Below, piece after piece: positions 1 to 11,972 of a DNA stretch of 64,000 nt; the first letter of the stretch is position 1, and every line of letters starts with the position of its first letter. The stretch is from Candidatus Ferrigenium altingense (GTDB taxonomy: Bacteria; Pseudomonadota; Gammaproteobacteria; Burkholderiales; Gallionellaceae). The stretch covers positions 650,459-714,458 of the forward strand of contig JAHRYS010000001.1 in NCBI GenBank assembly GCA_020621985.1, given 5' to 3'. The notes beneath the pieces were generated by a model. It did not search any database. It was given only the letters and a program-made list of their open reading frames with translations, and had not been told where the DNA came from. A program made the position numbers and the translations under genes.

Positions 1-2470
1 CCAATTCGGGATGATGCCAGCGCAGCAACGCTTCCGCTCCGACGACATGGCCATCCTGTATCGATACTTGCGGTTGATAGTGCAGCTGCAATTGGTTGCG
101 AGCAAGTGCATGGCGCAGAGCATTGCTGAGTTGCAAGGTGTGGACTGAATGGATCTGCATCTCCGGCGTGAAGAAACGGAAATTGTTGCGGCCACCTTGC
201 TTGACGCGAAACATCGCGGTGTCGGCGTTCTTGACGAGTGTTTCGAGGTCTTTACCGTCGTGTGGATAGATGGCGATCCCGATCGACGGGGTAGAAACCA
301 ATTCATGCTGCTCGATCTGGCAGGGCCGGGAAACTGCCTCAATCAGCTTGGTCGCGGCAATGGCGGCGCCGTTTTCATCGGTGCCGGGCAGTATCAGGAA
401 AAATTCATCGCCTCCTTGGCGCGACACGGTGTCTTCTTCGCGCAAGGCAGCCTTGATCCGTTTTGCCATTTCAATCAGCAGTTGATCCCCGATGGCGTGC
501 CCTAACGTGTCGTTGATGGTCTTGAAATTGTCAAGATCGAGGAACATGACCGCCAGTTGTTCTCTACTTCGTTGTGCCAGGCTAAGTGCGTATTTGAAGC
601 GGTCGTTGAGCAGCGTACGATTGGGCAGGCCGGTCAGCTGGTCGAAATGCACCAGATTTTCAATGCGCTCCTCATTTTTCTTTTTCTCGGTGATGTCTTC
701 CTTGATCGCCAGGTAGTTTGTTATCCGGCCATCGGCCTGACGCACCGGGGAGATCGTTGTCGCATCGATATATTCGGAGCCGTCTTTGCGGCGATTGATC
801 AATTCGCCATGCCATAATTCCCCCCGGATCAGGTGTGCCCACATGTCCTCGTAGGTTTCCTTGGGCGTCTTGCCGGACTGGAGGATGCGCGGATTGTTGC
901 CGATCACTTCGTCGGGCGTGTAACCGGTCATCTTGGTGAAAGTTGAGTTTGTGTACTCGATATTGGCATCGAGGTCGGTGATGATAATGGTGATCGGGCT
1001 TTGCTCCACCGCTTGCGACAGCTGGATTAAGGATTTTTCCATCTTCTCGTGCTTAGCCGCATCGGCAAACCGGTTCAGTGCGAAGCTGATATCCATCCCC
1101 ATCTCGAGCAGCAGATTGCGGGCCGGTTCATCGAAGGCGTTCGCCTCGCCGGCGTATAGCGTCAGCACGCCGACGACGGCATCGCGGCATGACAGGGGGA
1201 TCGATGCCGATGCACCCCAACCGAAATGCGCGCCGCGTTCATGCCATGGGGCGGTGGCCGGATCATGGGCGAAATCCTGGCACCAGTATGGCCGGTTCTC
1301 GCGCAGGGCAGTGCCGGTCGGCCCTCGCGCGGCGGGGTCATTGCCATCGATTGAGATATGGAGGTTCTCCAGATATTCCGTGCCGGTCCCGAACGAAGCG
1401 GCCGGAATCACCTGTTTGGCCTGCTCATCCACCTTGCCGATCCATGCCATTTTCATCCCGCCGAAATCCACCGCAATTCGACAGATCAGAGGAAATAGCT
1501 CGGCTTCATTGGCACAGTGGAGGATGGCTTTATTGCACTGGCTTAATGCGGCATAGAGTTTGGTAGTTCGCTGGAGTTTGTCATTCGAGGCGGAAAGCTC
1601 CCGTGTCCTGGCGCTGACCTGTTTGCGCAGGATCGCCATGCCAAGCATCGCCAGCAGCATTAACACGATGACGACGATCAGCGCCCTCCAGAAAACTCGT
1701 GGAATAAAGGTATCCGGCGCTTGGCCGCCCCAGCGTTTGACGATTTCGAAATAGGGGGAGCCGGGTGTGTTGTGCCAGGCCGAAAGGTGCTTTTCCAGGC
1801 TATCCAGCAGATCGGCCCGGTGTCCTTTCGCTGTTGCGTAGAACAGGCGGGTGGGCTGAAAAATGATCGGCGTTTCGATGAGCTTGAACTGAAGCTTGTG
1901 AACTTCGCCGAAATATTGATTGGAAATCGCGGCGTCTGCCTGGCCGGACTGCGTCAGCCAAAAGGCATCTTCCAGGGATGTGGTCCGGATCAGCTGCGCT
2001 TCGATGCCGAGCCCGGCCAGCATATCTGCAAAAGTCTTCTCCTGAATGCCGCCGCCCAGCAGGGCGATGCGCTTGTCCTTGAGATCAAGGATGGAAGAGA
2101 TTTCAATGTTGTTGTTGCGGTAGACCTGCGACCAGCTATACAGGGCAGGGGTCGTATGGAAATCGAAGCGACGGTCGCGTTCTGCGGAATAGGCTACATC
2201 GGGCATGAGGTCGATGCTGCCGGACTCCAGTTTTTTCAGGCAGTCTTCCCATTCGCAGGAGACATAGGTGAGCTGCCAGTCTTCCTTGTCCGCAACCGCT
2301 TTCAGGAGATCGATCAGGATACCGGACGGGGCGCCCCGGGCGTCAGTGAAGATTTTGGGTTCATTTTCGTACACGCCGACGCGGACTTCCGCCGCGCATA
2401 CGCTCCCCGCCAAACCGAGAAGGCCGATACAGAAGAGGGCGCGTAATTTTGACGGGAGTGCGATAGTCAC
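1..2470 (-). CDS. Sensor diguanylate cyclase/phosphodiesterase (SBP3-GAF-PAS-GGDEF-EAL), C-terminus cut by window edge
   Basis: Read on the minus strand, an open frame runs off position 1. The GTG at 2470 begins a signal-peptide-like N-terminus (MTIALPSKLRALFCIGLLG, Ala-rich cleavage site), followed by a periplasmic solute-binding type 3 domain (about residues 25-245), a hydrophobic segment near 270-290, a GAF-like domain, a PAS domain, a GGDEF domain with an intact RQGGDEF core, and the start of an EAL domain (LHYQPQV...GAEALLRW) truncated by the window. It should sense a periplasmic ligand and make or degrade cyclic-di-GMP at the inner membrane. An in-frame ATG at 2533 is an alternative start, but it would put 21 charged residues before the signal peptide. 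Domain order is seen; ligand and net activity are not known. Confidence 0.88.
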   Translation of the reverse strand, partial: MTIALPSKLRALFCIGLLGLAGSVCAAEVRVGVYENEPKIFTDARGAPSGILIDLLKAVADKEDWQLTYVSCEWEDCLKKLESGSIDLMPDVAYSAERDRRFDFHTTPALYSWSQVYRNNNIEISSILDLKDKRIALLGGGIQEKTFADMLAGLGIEAQLIRTTSLEDAFWLTQSGQADAAISNQYFGEVHKLQFKLIETPIIFQPTRLFYATAKGHRADLLDSLEKHLSAWHNTPGSPYFEIVKRWGGQAPDTFIPRVFWRALIVVIVLMLLAMLGMAILRKQVSARTRELSASNDKLQRTTKLYAALSQCNKAILHCANEAELFPLICRIAVDFGGMKMAWIGKVDEQAKQVIPAASFGTGTEYLENLHISIDGNDPAARGPTGTALRENRPYWCQDFAHDPATAPWHERGAHFGWGASASIPLSCRDAVVGVLTLYAGEANAFDEPARNLLLEMGMDISFALNRFADAAKHEKMEKSLIQLSQAVEQSPITIIITDLDANIEYTNSTFTKMTGYTPDEVIGNNPRILQSGKTPKETYEDMWAHLIRGELWHGELINRRKDGSEYIDATTISPVRQADGRITNYLAIKEDITEKKKNEERIENLVHFDQLTGLPNRTLLNDRFKYALSLAQRSREQLAVMFLDLDNFKTINDTLGHAIGDQLLIEMAKRIKAALREEDTVSRQGGDEFFLILPGTDENGAAIAATKLIEAVSRPCQIEQHELVSTPSIGIAIYPHDGKDLETLVKNADTAMFRVKQGGRNNFRFFTPEMQIHSVHTLQLSNALRHALARNQLQLHYQPQVSIQDGHVVGAEALLRWHHPEL

Positions 2471-2634
2471 AAGGGTCGGCCGGCAATTGATGTCTGGTTG
2501 AATGGGATGCGCGGCTCGGGTTTGATGGTGCATCTGCACCAGGCCCGAATGATCATGCGCATCAGAGTGGTTATCCTCGCACCGTAACAAATGCAGCACC
2601 CGGAATCAATAGGCCGAATTATCCAGGCAATTGC

Positions 2635-4914
<2,280 letters not shown>

Positions 4915-4920
4915 GCGCGG

Positions 4921-4926
4921 ATTATA
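4921..4926 (-). promoter_or_regulatory. Candidate -10 box for copA, possibly leaderless
   Basis: On the minus strand a perfect TATAAT ends six bases before the ATG at 4914, so a start site at normal spacing would fall on the ATG itself. No Shine-Dalgarno is seen upstream of that ATG, and no convincing -35 box either. Weak evidence, based on one hexamer and its spacing. Confidence 0.3.
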
Positions 4927-4955
4927 TGCGCACATCGCGGGAGGCGGCGGGACGT

Positions 4956-4983
4956 AAAAACGCCCGACAAAAGTTATCGGGCG
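4956..4983 (-). terminator. Rho-independent terminator downstream of the DUF2892 gene
   Basis: On the minus strand CGCCCGA pairs with TCGGGCG across a 9-base loop and is followed by TTTTT. It lies just after the stop of the small membrane protein gene and before copA. Confidence 0.75.
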
Positions 4984-5004
4984 CAGTGGATAGTTGATGA
5001 GGGA

Positions 5005-5196
5005 TTATTTTTTCATCGGGCAAGTGCTCATGCCGAAGAGGGCATAGGCCGGACAGAACCTGAATATACCGGTCAGCAACGGCGCTATGCCTATCCAGCC
5101 CCATAGGCCGATGATTCCGGTTGCCGCCAGCGTGATGAGCACCAGGCCTGCCACGATACGCAAAATACGATCGATAACGCCTACGTTGAATTTCAT
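5005..5196 (-). CDS. DUF2892 small inner-membrane protein
   Basis: A 63-residue protein with the DUF2892 pattern: an N-terminal MKFNVGVIDRILRIVAGLVL, two hydrophobic stretches (about residues 12-28 and 30-48) and a C-terminal CPAYALFGMSTCP with two cysteines. Such proteins are integral membrane proteins of unknown function, sometimes fused to rhodanese domains. A GGAGCC-type ribosome site precedes the ATG. It has its own terminator, so it is probably a single-gene unit between lysS and copA. Confidence 0.85.
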   Translation of the reverse strand: MKFNVGVIDRILRIVAGLVLITLAATGIIGLWGWIGIAPLLTGIFRFCPAYALFGMSTCPMKK

Positions 5197-5286
5197 GTTC
5201 GGCTCCTTGTACGGGTTGCGGGGTATGCAGATTAAAGGAATCGCACCCGTTTGTCTGCGGTCAGGAGCCGCTACAACAAGCCGGCG

Positions 5287-6849
5287 TCATTCCGGCCGCA
5301 TGTGCGGGAACAGGATCACGTCGCGGATGCTGGCGCTGTCGGTGAGCAGCATCACCAGACGGTCGATGCCGATGCCTTCCCCGGCGGTCGGCGGCAGGCC
5401 GTATTCCAGCGCGCGCACATAGTCGCTGTCCTTGAACATCGCCTCCTCGTCGCCGGCCTCTTTCGCCGCGACTTGCGCATCGAAACGCGCGGCCTGGTCT
5501 TCCGCGTCGTTCAATTCCGAGAAGCCGTTGGCGATTTCGCGCCCGACGATGAACAGCTCGAAGCGTTCGGTGATCGCCGGGTTCTTGTCGCTGCTGCGCG
5601 CCAGCGGCGAAACTTCCACCGGATAGTCGATGATGAAGGTCGGCTCGAACAGGTGCGCCTCGGCAAGCTCCTCGAACAGCGATAGTTGCAGCCCGCCGAT
5701 GCCGTCTGCCGGCTTGTATTTGGCCTTCAGGTCTTGCAGTTCGTTGACGAGGAAGTCGCGGTCGTTCAGTTGCGCATCGGTGAATTGCGGATGATATTTC
5801 CGGATCGCCTGCACCATTGTCAGACGGTGGAACGGCTTGCCCAGGTCCAGTGGATTGCCCTGGTAGCTGATCAGCGTTGTGCCCAGCACTTTCTGCGCGA
5901 CTTCGCGGAACAGGCTCTCGCTGAAATCCATCAGGTACTTGTAGTCGCGATACGCCTCGTAGAATTCCAGCATCGTGAATTCCGGGTTGTGCCGCGTGGA
6001 CAGACCCTCGTTGCGGAAGTTGCGGTTGACCTCGAACACCTTCTCGAAGCCGCCCACTACCAGCCGCTTCAGGTACAGCTCCGGTGCGATGCGCAGATAC
6101 ATCTTCATGTCCAGCGCGTTATGGTGCGTCTCGAACGGCTTGGCCGCCGCGCCGCCGGGGATCGGGTGCATCATCGGCGTTTCCACTTCCAGATAGCCGT
6201 GGCGGATGAAAAATTCGCGGATCGCCTGAATGATTTTGGTGCGCGTCATGAACACCTTGCGCGCGTCCTCGTTGGTGATCAGATCGAGGTAGCGCTGGCG
6301 GTATTTCTGCTCCTGATCGGTCAGGCCGTGGAATTTTTCCGGCAGCGGGCGCAATGCCTTGGTCAGCAAACGCACCTGCGACACACGCACGGAAAGCTCG
6401 CCGGTCTTGGTCTTGAACAGCACGCCCACCGCGCCGAGGATGTCGCCGAGGTCGTAATGCTTGAACGCGTTGTGCGCTTCCTCGCCGGTATCGCCGTTGC
6501 TGATGAACAGCTGGATGCGCCCGCTCATATCCTGCACCGTGGCGAAACTGGCCTTGCCCATCACGCGCTTCAGCATCATGCGCCCCGCGACAGCAACGTG
6601 GACTTGCGCGGCCTCCAGCTCATCATGCGTCTTTTCGCCGAACTCGGCATGCAGATCGCCCGCAAGGTGTTTGCGCTCGAAATCGTTGGGGAAAGCGATG
6701 CCCGCCTTGCGTATCTCCGCAAGCTTGTTGCGGCGCTCCGTGATGATCTGGTTCTCTTCAAGATTTAGTACAAGCTCTTCGCGCAGGGTTAAGTTTTCCT
6801 TCGAGCTAAGCTCTGCAATTTTTTTCAAAGATTCTTTTTCGGTACTCAT
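5287..6849 (-). CDS. lysS: Lysyl-tRNA synthetase, class II
   Basis: 520 residues, the usual length for bacterial LysRS. Charges tRNA-Lys with lysine in the cytosol. The N-terminal OB-fold anticodon-binding domain covers roughly residues 70-190. The catalytic core follows with motif 2 ([20 protein letters not shown]) and motif 3 ([18 protein letters not shown]). The stop of prfB lies 3 bases upstream, so prfB and lysS are co-transcribed, as in many proteobacteria. Confidence 0.98.
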   Translation of the reverse strand: MSTEKESLKKIAELSSKENLTLREELVLNLEENQIITERRNKLAEIRKAGIAFPNDFERKHLAGDLHAEFGEKTHDELEAAQVHVAVAGRMMLKRVMGKASFATVQDMSGRIQLFISNGDTGEEAHNAFKHYDLGDILGAVGVLFKTKTGELSVRVSQVRLLTKALRPLPEKFHGLTDQEQKYRQRYLDLITNEDARKVFMTRTKIIQAIREFFIRHGYLEVETPMMHPIPGGAAAKPFETHHNALDMKMYLRIAPELYLKRLVVGGFEKVFEVNRNFRNEGLSTRHNPEFTMLEFYEAYRDYKYLMDFSESLFREVAQKVLGTTLISYQGNPLDLGKPFHRLTMVQAIRKYHPQFTDAQLNDRDFLVNELQDLKAKYKPADGIGGLQLSLFEELAEAHLFEPTFIIDYPVEVSPLARSSDKNPAITERFELFIVGREIANGFSELNDAEDQAARFDAQVAAKEAGDEEAMFKDSDYVRALEYGLPPTAGEGIGIDRLVMLLTDSASIRDVILFPHMRPE

Positions 6850-6852
6850 TCG

Positions 6853-7957
6853 TTAAACTCCTTGTTTCAAACTGGCCGAGATGAAATCGTCCAAGTCGCC
6901 GTCCAGCACGCCCTGAGTATTGCCGACTTCATGGTTGGTGCGCAAATCCTTGATGCGCGACTGGTCGAGCACGTAGGAGCGGATCTGGTGCCCCCAGCCG
7001 ATGTCGGTCTTGCCGTCTTCCATCGCTTGTTTCTCGGCGTTGCGCTTGCGCAGTTCTTCTTCGTACATGCGCGATTTCAGCATCGCCATCGCTTCGGCGC
7101 GGTTGCGGTGTTGCGAGCGGTCGCTCTGGCACTGCACGACGATGTTGGTGGGGAGGTGGGTGATGCGCACCGCGGAATCGGTCTTGTTGATGTGCTGGCC
7201 GCCTGCGCCCGAGGCGCGGTAGGTGTCCACGCGCAGGTCGGCCGGATTGATCTCGACTTCGATGGATTCGTCCACTTCGGGATAAACGAACACGCTGGAG
7301 AACGAGGTATGGCGGCGGTTGCCGGAGTCGAACGGCGATTTGCGCACCAGCCGGTGCACGCCGGTTTCGGTGCGCAGATGGCCGTAGGCATACTCGCCGA
7401 TCACTTTGAGAGTTGCGCCTTTGATGCCGGCGACCTCGCCATCCGATTGTTCCAGCACTTCGACCTGAAACCCCTTGCGTTCGCAGTAGCGCAGATACAT
7501 GCGCAGCAGCATGGATGCCCAATCCTGTGCTTCGGTGCCGCCCGAGCCGGATTGAATGTCGAGGAAGCAGTTGTTCGGGTCCATCGGGTGGGCAAACATG
7601 CGGCGGAATTCCATCGCCGCGACGCGCTTCTCGATGTCCTGAATGTCGGCGGCGGTGGCTTGCAGGCTTTCGTCGTCGTTTTCTTCTTTCGCCATTTCAA
7701 ACAACTCGGCGGCATCGGAAAGGTTCTGCTGGATTTGCTTGAGGCCGAGCACCACGCCTTCGAGCATTTTGCGCTCGCGCCCCAGCTCCTGCGCGCGCTT
7801 GGCGTCCTGCCAGATGGCGGGGTCTTCGGCGAGTTCGCTGACTTCGGCTAGGCGTTCCTGTTTGGTATCGAAGTCAAAGATACCTCCGCAGTTCGGCGCT
7901 GCGCAGACCTAGGTCTTGCAGCTGGTTGGAGAGGGCGTTGAGTTGTTCGGCTTCCAT
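6853..7957 (-). CDS. prfB: Peptide chain release factor 2, with programmed +1 frameshift
   Basis: Full gene starts at ATG 7957. Codons 1-26 ([18 protein letters not shown]...) run to an in-frame TGA at 7876-7874; shifting +1 there continues into the main frame ([18 protein letters not shown]...), giving about 367 residues, matching the family. RF2 terminates translation at UGA and UAA. The recognition motif SPF (VRKSPFDSG) and the catalytic GGQ ([16 protein letters not shown]) are both present. It is followed after 3 bases by lysS. Annotating only the downstream frame would lose the N-terminus. Confidence 0.97.
7873..7885 (-). promoter_or_regulatory. prfB autoregulatory +1 frameshift site
   Basis: Minus strand reads AGGTATCTTTGAC: a Shine-Dalgarno-like AGG, then CTT and the in-frame TGA followed by C. 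This is the classic RF2 slippery site. When RF2 is scarce the ribosome pauses at UGA and slips +1 to make more RF2. Confidence 0.95.
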
Positions 7958-8140
7958 GTACTACCTCTATAAATCCGTTTATCGGGCGAATCGCGGCGTC
8001 GCGTGCTCGCTCATTCCTCGTCTATCAATCTGATATGCCTCGTCATTCGCTGCGCGGCTCCTTGCGCTTCATCCCGAAAACGAATTTCTAGAGGCAGTCA
8101 GTGTGGACGGAATTAGAAAGGCCGCGATTATACATGCTCT

Positions 8141-8270
8141 GTAGAAGCCAGCTTGCTGGCTATCCTGTATTTCAATGTAGGAGCGAGCTTGCTCGCGAAT
8201 GTATCGCTTTCGCCGGTTTTCGCCAGCAAGCTGGCTCCTACGGTTTGCTCGTCGGCGGGCTCGCTCCTAC
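8141..8270. repeat. REP repeat cluster left of the REP-associated transposase
   Basis: Four palindromic units in alternating orientation at about 8141-8165, 8177-8200, 8220-8241 and 8247-8270. Each has the GTAGGAGC...GCTCCTAC type head and a small stem such as GCGAGCTTGCTCGC or CCAGCTTGCTGG. They fill most of the 323-base gap between prfB and the transposase (7958-8280). The remaining sequence there shows no gene. Confidence 0.9.
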
Positions 8271-8280
8271 GCCAGAAACA

Positions 8281-8756
8281 TTATCGCAACCAAATTGCAT
8301 CCCACAGCGGATAGTCTCCGATCTTATCTACCAGATTGGCACGGAGCGGATTGGCTACCACATAGCGGGCAATGGTCTGCAAATCTTCTTCCTTACGGAT
8401 GGCGCGGTCATGAAAACCCTTTTGCCAGAGTGCCCATGGTTGCCGAATACGCGATTGATGGAGATTGTGCTGCGTCCTTTGATACGTTGCATAAGTCTTG
8501 AGATGGTGCCGGTCTGTAGTGTGATTAGCCAATGCAAATGATCCGGCATGACCACCCACGCCTGCGATTGTGCCAAGCCGTCTTCTTCTGTCGCGCGCAA
8601 TTCTGCAACCAGCAGGCGGCCAATTGACCAATCGGTAAATATCGGGCGGCGCTTGTGAACGACTGCGGTGAGCAGATAAGTATAGCCGGGTTCGGAAAAG
8701 CGACCCTTACGCAAGTCGCGTGTGTGCGGGTTTTCCGGTGAAGTTTGGATGTTCAT
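8281..8756 (-). pseudogene. REP-associated tyrosine transposase (RAYT, Y1/HUH family), frameshifted
   Basis: The first frame from ATG 8756 encodes the N-terminal half with the HUH motif (VVMPDHLHWLI). The family sequence then continues in another frame (WQKGFHDRAIRKEEDLQTIARYVVANPLRA...IGDYPLWDAIWL, stop at 8281) including the catalytic Tyr in ARYVVANP. The switch lies near 8445-8450, around the SINR codons, and looks like a one-base frame error. The encoded nuclease would cut and paste REP sequences, and REP clusters flank it on both sides. Either a decayed gene or a sequencing error. Confidence 0.88.
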
Positions 8757-8780
8757 GGCGATGTTATCCCTTCTCGATTT

Positions 8781-8830
8781 GTAGGAGCGAGCTTGCTCGC
8801 GAAGGCTTTCGCCAGCAAGCTGGCTCCTAC
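8781..8830. repeat. REP doublet right of the transposase
   Basis: Two head-to-head REP units (GTAGGAGCGAGCTTGCTCGC and, inverted, CCAGCAAGCTGGCTCCTAC) separated by a short spacer, the same family as at 8141-8270. Its last bases supply the TAG stop (8829-8827) of the downstream membrane protein gene. Confidence 0.9.
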
Positions 8831-10089
8831 ATCAGCAACAACCCGGCTATCACGCCGCCGCTGATCGCTGCAAAGCCTATGGCGACTTGCCTGGCGAGCG
8901 CCCAGCCGCCGATGAAAATCACCATGCCGAACTTGAACGCGAGATTGGCGAGGATGGCGAGCGCAATCGCCGTGACGGTCTGTTGTTCGCTCAATTGGCC
9001 GAGGTTGAACAGGCGCAGGCTGGACAGGGTGATCGCATCCACATCGGTCAAACCCGATGCCAATGCCACGGCGTACAAGCCCTGGTTGCCGGCAATATCC
9101 GCCATCCAGGCCGCGCCCAGCAGCACGCCCACATACAGCAGGCCGAAGCCGATCGCGGTGTGCAGTTCGGCCGGGTTGGAGGTTTCAGGGATGTAGAGTT
9201 CGGTGGCCTTGCTCATCTTGCGCCAGTTGTACAGCGCGACCATCAAACCGAACACCAGGCCGCCCGCCAGCACCGGCAACAGGCCGGGCAGCGCACCAAA
9301 GGCCACCACGGCACTGACCACCAGCAGGCGAACCAGCACTACCATGCTGGCGATCACGATCACCGATGCGGCCAGATTAGACATGACCGGATTGCTCTTG
9401 CCGTGTTTTGCATAGATCATTGTGGTTGCGGTGCTGGAAACGAGGCCGCCGAGGAAACCCAGCAGCGGCGCGCCATAGCGGGTTCCCACCACATGCAGCG
9501 CGGCGTAGCCGGCCAGGCTGATGCCGGAGATCAGCACCACCATCAGCCAGGCCTGATGCGGATTGAAGGCGCCGTAGGGGCCGTAATTCTGGTCAGGCAG
9601 GATCGGCAAGACGATAAAAGTCAGCACGGAAAATTGCAGCACGGCAACCAGATCGCGGCGCGTGAGTTTCTGCGACAACCCGCGCAGTTCCGGCTTGAAA
9701 TAGAGCAGGGCGGTAACGCCTATTGCCAGCATCACAGCCAGTTTGGCAAGGCCGTACCAGATCATCGCGCCCAGCCCGTAACACAGCACGAGCGCGATAA
9801 CGGTAGTCGTGCCCGGATCGTTTTCCTCGCGGGGGGGGTTGAGGTTGGCTGCGACGATCATGCCTGCCACGGCCAGCAGGCCGGCAATCAGCAGCCAAGG
9901 CGAGCCAAGTTTCGTGGAGAGCAGCGCAGACATAGTGCCGAACAAAGCGACCAGCGCGAAGGTGCGCAGCCCGGCCTTGGCCGAGGGGTTGCGCTCGCGT
10001 TCCAACCCGATCAGCAGGCCGATGGCGAGGCTGGTGAGAAATTGCGGCAACGCTTCGATGTTGTTGCCATGCAAAAAGCTGGTTTCCAT
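8827..10089 (-). CDS. MgtC/SapB-like and DUF4010 multi-pass membrane protein
   Basis: 420 residues, almost entirely hydrophobic helices. The N-terminal part (LAIGLLIGLERERNPS...GLRTFALVALFG) is the MgtC/SapB signature; the C-terminal half matches the DUF4010 type. Function in the inner membrane is unknown; MgtC relatives influence Mg2+ limitation responses. It starts 4 bases after the recJ stop, so it is probably the last gene of a recJ operon. The stop codon is contributed by a REP element, so the original C-terminus may have differed slightly. Confidence 0.85.
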   Translation of the reverse strand: METSFLHGNNIEALPQFLTSLAIGLLIGLERERNPSAKAGLRTFALVALFGTMSALLSTKLGSPWLLIAGLLAVAGMIVAANLNPPREENDPGTTTVIALVLCYGLGAMIWYGLAKLAVMLAIGVTALLYFKPELRGLSQKLTRRDLVAVLQFSVLTFIVLPILPDQNYGPYGAFNPHQAWLMVVLISGISLAGYAALHVVGTRYGAPLLGFLGGLVSSTATTMIYAKHGKSNPVMSNLAASVIVIASMVVLVRLLVVSAVVAFGALPGLLPVLAGGLVFGLMVALYNWRKMSKATELYIPETSNPAELHTAIGFGLLYVGVLLGAAWMADIAGNQGLYAVALASGLTDVDAITLSSLRLFNLGQLSEQQTVTAIALAILANLAFKFGMVIFIGGWALARQVAIGFAAISGGVIAGLLLM

Positions 10090-10093
10090 TTAC

Positions 10094-11809
10094 TCACCCC
10101 TCTATTTGTTGCCAGTGGCGAATGATGAGTTGCAAACTCTGCGTGCCATTGTATTCATTGACGCTCAGGCTGTACACGGCATGTATTTGTTCGGGCAGCG
10201 GCTCGTTGTGCCCGAACAGTATGGCCTCAATAAGTTTTCCCCGTGCGCTCAAGCGCAATTTGAGATGTTTTTCGCCGACCACGCGCTGGTTTTGCACGGC
10301 GAAGTCATTGTTGAATTGCGGGGCAGGGAAGCCCTGGCCCCACACTTGTTCATCCAATAAACGCGCCACGTCCAGCGTCATCTCGGCATGTTCCAGCGCA
10401 CCATCGGTTTCGATGCATTGCGCCAGATCGCTCGCGTTGAGCAATTCGCTGGATACTTGTTCGAAGGCGGTGACAAAGTTCTCAAAATCGGCTTCGGCGA
10501 TGCTCAAGCCAGCCGCGGCTGCATGCCCGCCGAATTTTTTGATCAGCGATGGATGGCGTTTGCTGACCAGGTCCAGCGCGTCGCGCAGATGCAATGCGGA
10601 GATGGAGCGCCCGGAACCTTTCAATTCACCATGGCTATTTGAATTGCCACCTTGGGCTCGCGCGAAGGCGATCACCGGGCGGTGGAATTTGTCCTTGAGG
10701 CGCGAGGCGAGGATGCCGATTACGCCCTGATGCCAGGCTTCGTCGAACAGCGCGAGGCTGAAGTTGTCGCGGGCGTCGATTTGCTCCAGAGCCGCCAGCG
10801 CGCTGTCCTGCATGCCCGCTTCGATGCCGCGCCGCTCGCGGTTCAATGCATCCAGCTTTGCGGCAATCTGCGTTGCGGTCGCGGCGTCGTCGGCCAGCAG
10901 GCAGTCGATGCCCAGGCTCATGTCGTCCAGCCTGCCCGCCGCATTCAGGCGCGGCCCGACGGTAAAGCCCAGATCCTGACTGGAGACTTTTTCGGGTTTT
11001 TTCCCGGCAACATGCAACAGCGCGTTGATGCCTGTGCAAGCGCGCCCGGCGCGAATGCGTTGCAGGCCTTGCTGTACGAGGATGCGGTTGTTCTGATCCA
11101 GCTTCACCACATCGGCGACCGTGCCCAGCGCGACCAGGTCGAGCAGCTCGGCAAGCCTAGGTTCGGGGCGCTCCGTGAATGCGCCGCGTGCGCGCAGTTC
11201 GGCACGCAATGCCAGCAGCACGTAGAACATCACGCCGACGCCGGCCAGATGCTTGCCGGGGAAGGCGCAGCCGGGCTGGTTGGGGTTGACGATGCAGGCC
11301 GCGTCCGGCAGCGTGTCGCCGGGCAGGTGATGGTCGGTGACGAATACCTGCATTCCCAGGCGATTGGCTTCGGCGACCCCTTCGACGCTGGCGATGCCGT
11401 TATCCACTGTCAGCAGGATATCCGGTTTGCGCTCTGCGGCGAGTTGCACGATCTCGGGCGTCAGTCCGTAACCGTATTCGAAGCGGTTCGGCACGATGAA
11501 ATCGATTTGCGCACCGAAGCTGCGCAGCCCGCGCACCGCCACCGCGCAGGCGGTCGCGCCATCGGCATCGTAGTCGGCGATGACCAGCAATCTTTTTCTT
11601 GCGGCGATTGCATCGGCCAGCAAGCGCGCCATTTCCCGCGCATTTTTCAGGCTGTCGAACGGCAGCAGTCCGGCAAGCGAGGTGTCCAGTTGCTGGCTGT
11701 CCGTGATGCCGCGCGCCGCAAAAACTTTTGCCAATGCCGACGCATAGCCATTATCGAGCAAGTGCTGCAAGGCTGAAGCGGGAATGCTGCGCGGGGCGAT
11801 TTCTGGCAT
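10094..11809 (-). CDS. recJ: Single-stranded-DNA-specific exonuclease RecJ
   Basis: 571 residues, typical for RecJ. A 5'-3' ssDNA exonuclease of the RecF pathway, mismatch repair and base excision repair. The DHH phosphoesterase motifs are visible: VIADYDADGATA (motif I), LLTVDNGI (motif II), FVTDHHLPGD (the DHH motif, about residues 150-160), followed by the DHHA1 domain (KKFGGHAAAAGLSI) and a C-terminal OB-like domain. Divergent from lysC. Confidence 0.97.
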   Translation of the reverse strand: MPEIAPRSIPASALQHLLDNGYASALAKVFAARGITDSQQLDTSLAGLLPFDSLKNAREMARLLADAIAARKRLLVIADYDADGATACAVAVRGLRSFGAQIDFIVPNRFEYGYGLTPEIVQLAAERKPDILLTVDNGIASVEGVAEANRLGMQVFVTDHHLPGDTLPDAACIVNPNQPGCAFPGKHLAGVGVMFYVLLALRAELRARGAFTERPEPRLAELLDLVALGTVADVVKLDQNNRILVQQGLQRIRAGRACTGINALLHVAGKKPEKVSSQDLGFTVGPRLNAAGRLDDMSLGIDCLLADDAATATQIAAKLDALNRERRGIEAGMQDSALAALEQIDARDNFSLALFDEAWHQGVIGILASRLKDKFHRPVIAFARAQGGNSNSHGELKGSGRSISALHLRDALDLVSKRHPSLIKKFGGHAAAAGLSIAEADFENFVTAFEQVSSELLNASDLAQCIETDGALEHAEMTLDVARLLDEQVWGQGFPAPQFNNDFAVQNQRVVGEKHLKLRLSARGKLIEAILFGHNEPLPEQIHAVYSLSVNEYNGTQSLQLIIRHWQQIEG

Positions 11810-11888
11810 GGGGATAGTCTGCTAAAGCGTCTCAGGTGGTTCAAGTTTAACACTCTTGGGGTGCGGAACCGTTGCGAGGCAAATCGCG

Positions 11889-11917
11889 GCGCGGCATCTT
11901 GCCGCCTCGTTTTTTTT
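11889..11917 (+). terminator. Rho-independent terminator-like hairpin upstream of lysC
   Basis: GCGGC-ATCTT-GCCGC hairpin, extendable by the outer CGAGGC/GCCTCG pair, followed by eight T on the plus strand. It sits between divergent recJ and lysC, so it would only stop rightward transcripts starting within or beyond the recJ leader, or act as a leader attenuator for lysC. Confidence 0.6.
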
Positions 11918-11972
11918 GGTCAGGTGCGCTAGAATTGCGCACATTTTTGTTTAAGTCAGGCATAGAAAAATC

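Noticed and set aside
933..1556. Plus-strand open frames opposite the GGDEF/EAL gene
   Set aside because: They are antisense to a continuous multi-domain minus-strand protein with clear motifs.
8101..8541. 146-codon plus-strand frame across the REP cluster
   Set aside because: Made of REP repeats and antisense transposase sequence; no ribosome site or homology.
11918..11972. Lysine riboswitch before lysC
   Set aside because: The space after the hairpin is far too short and no conserved riboswitch core was seen.
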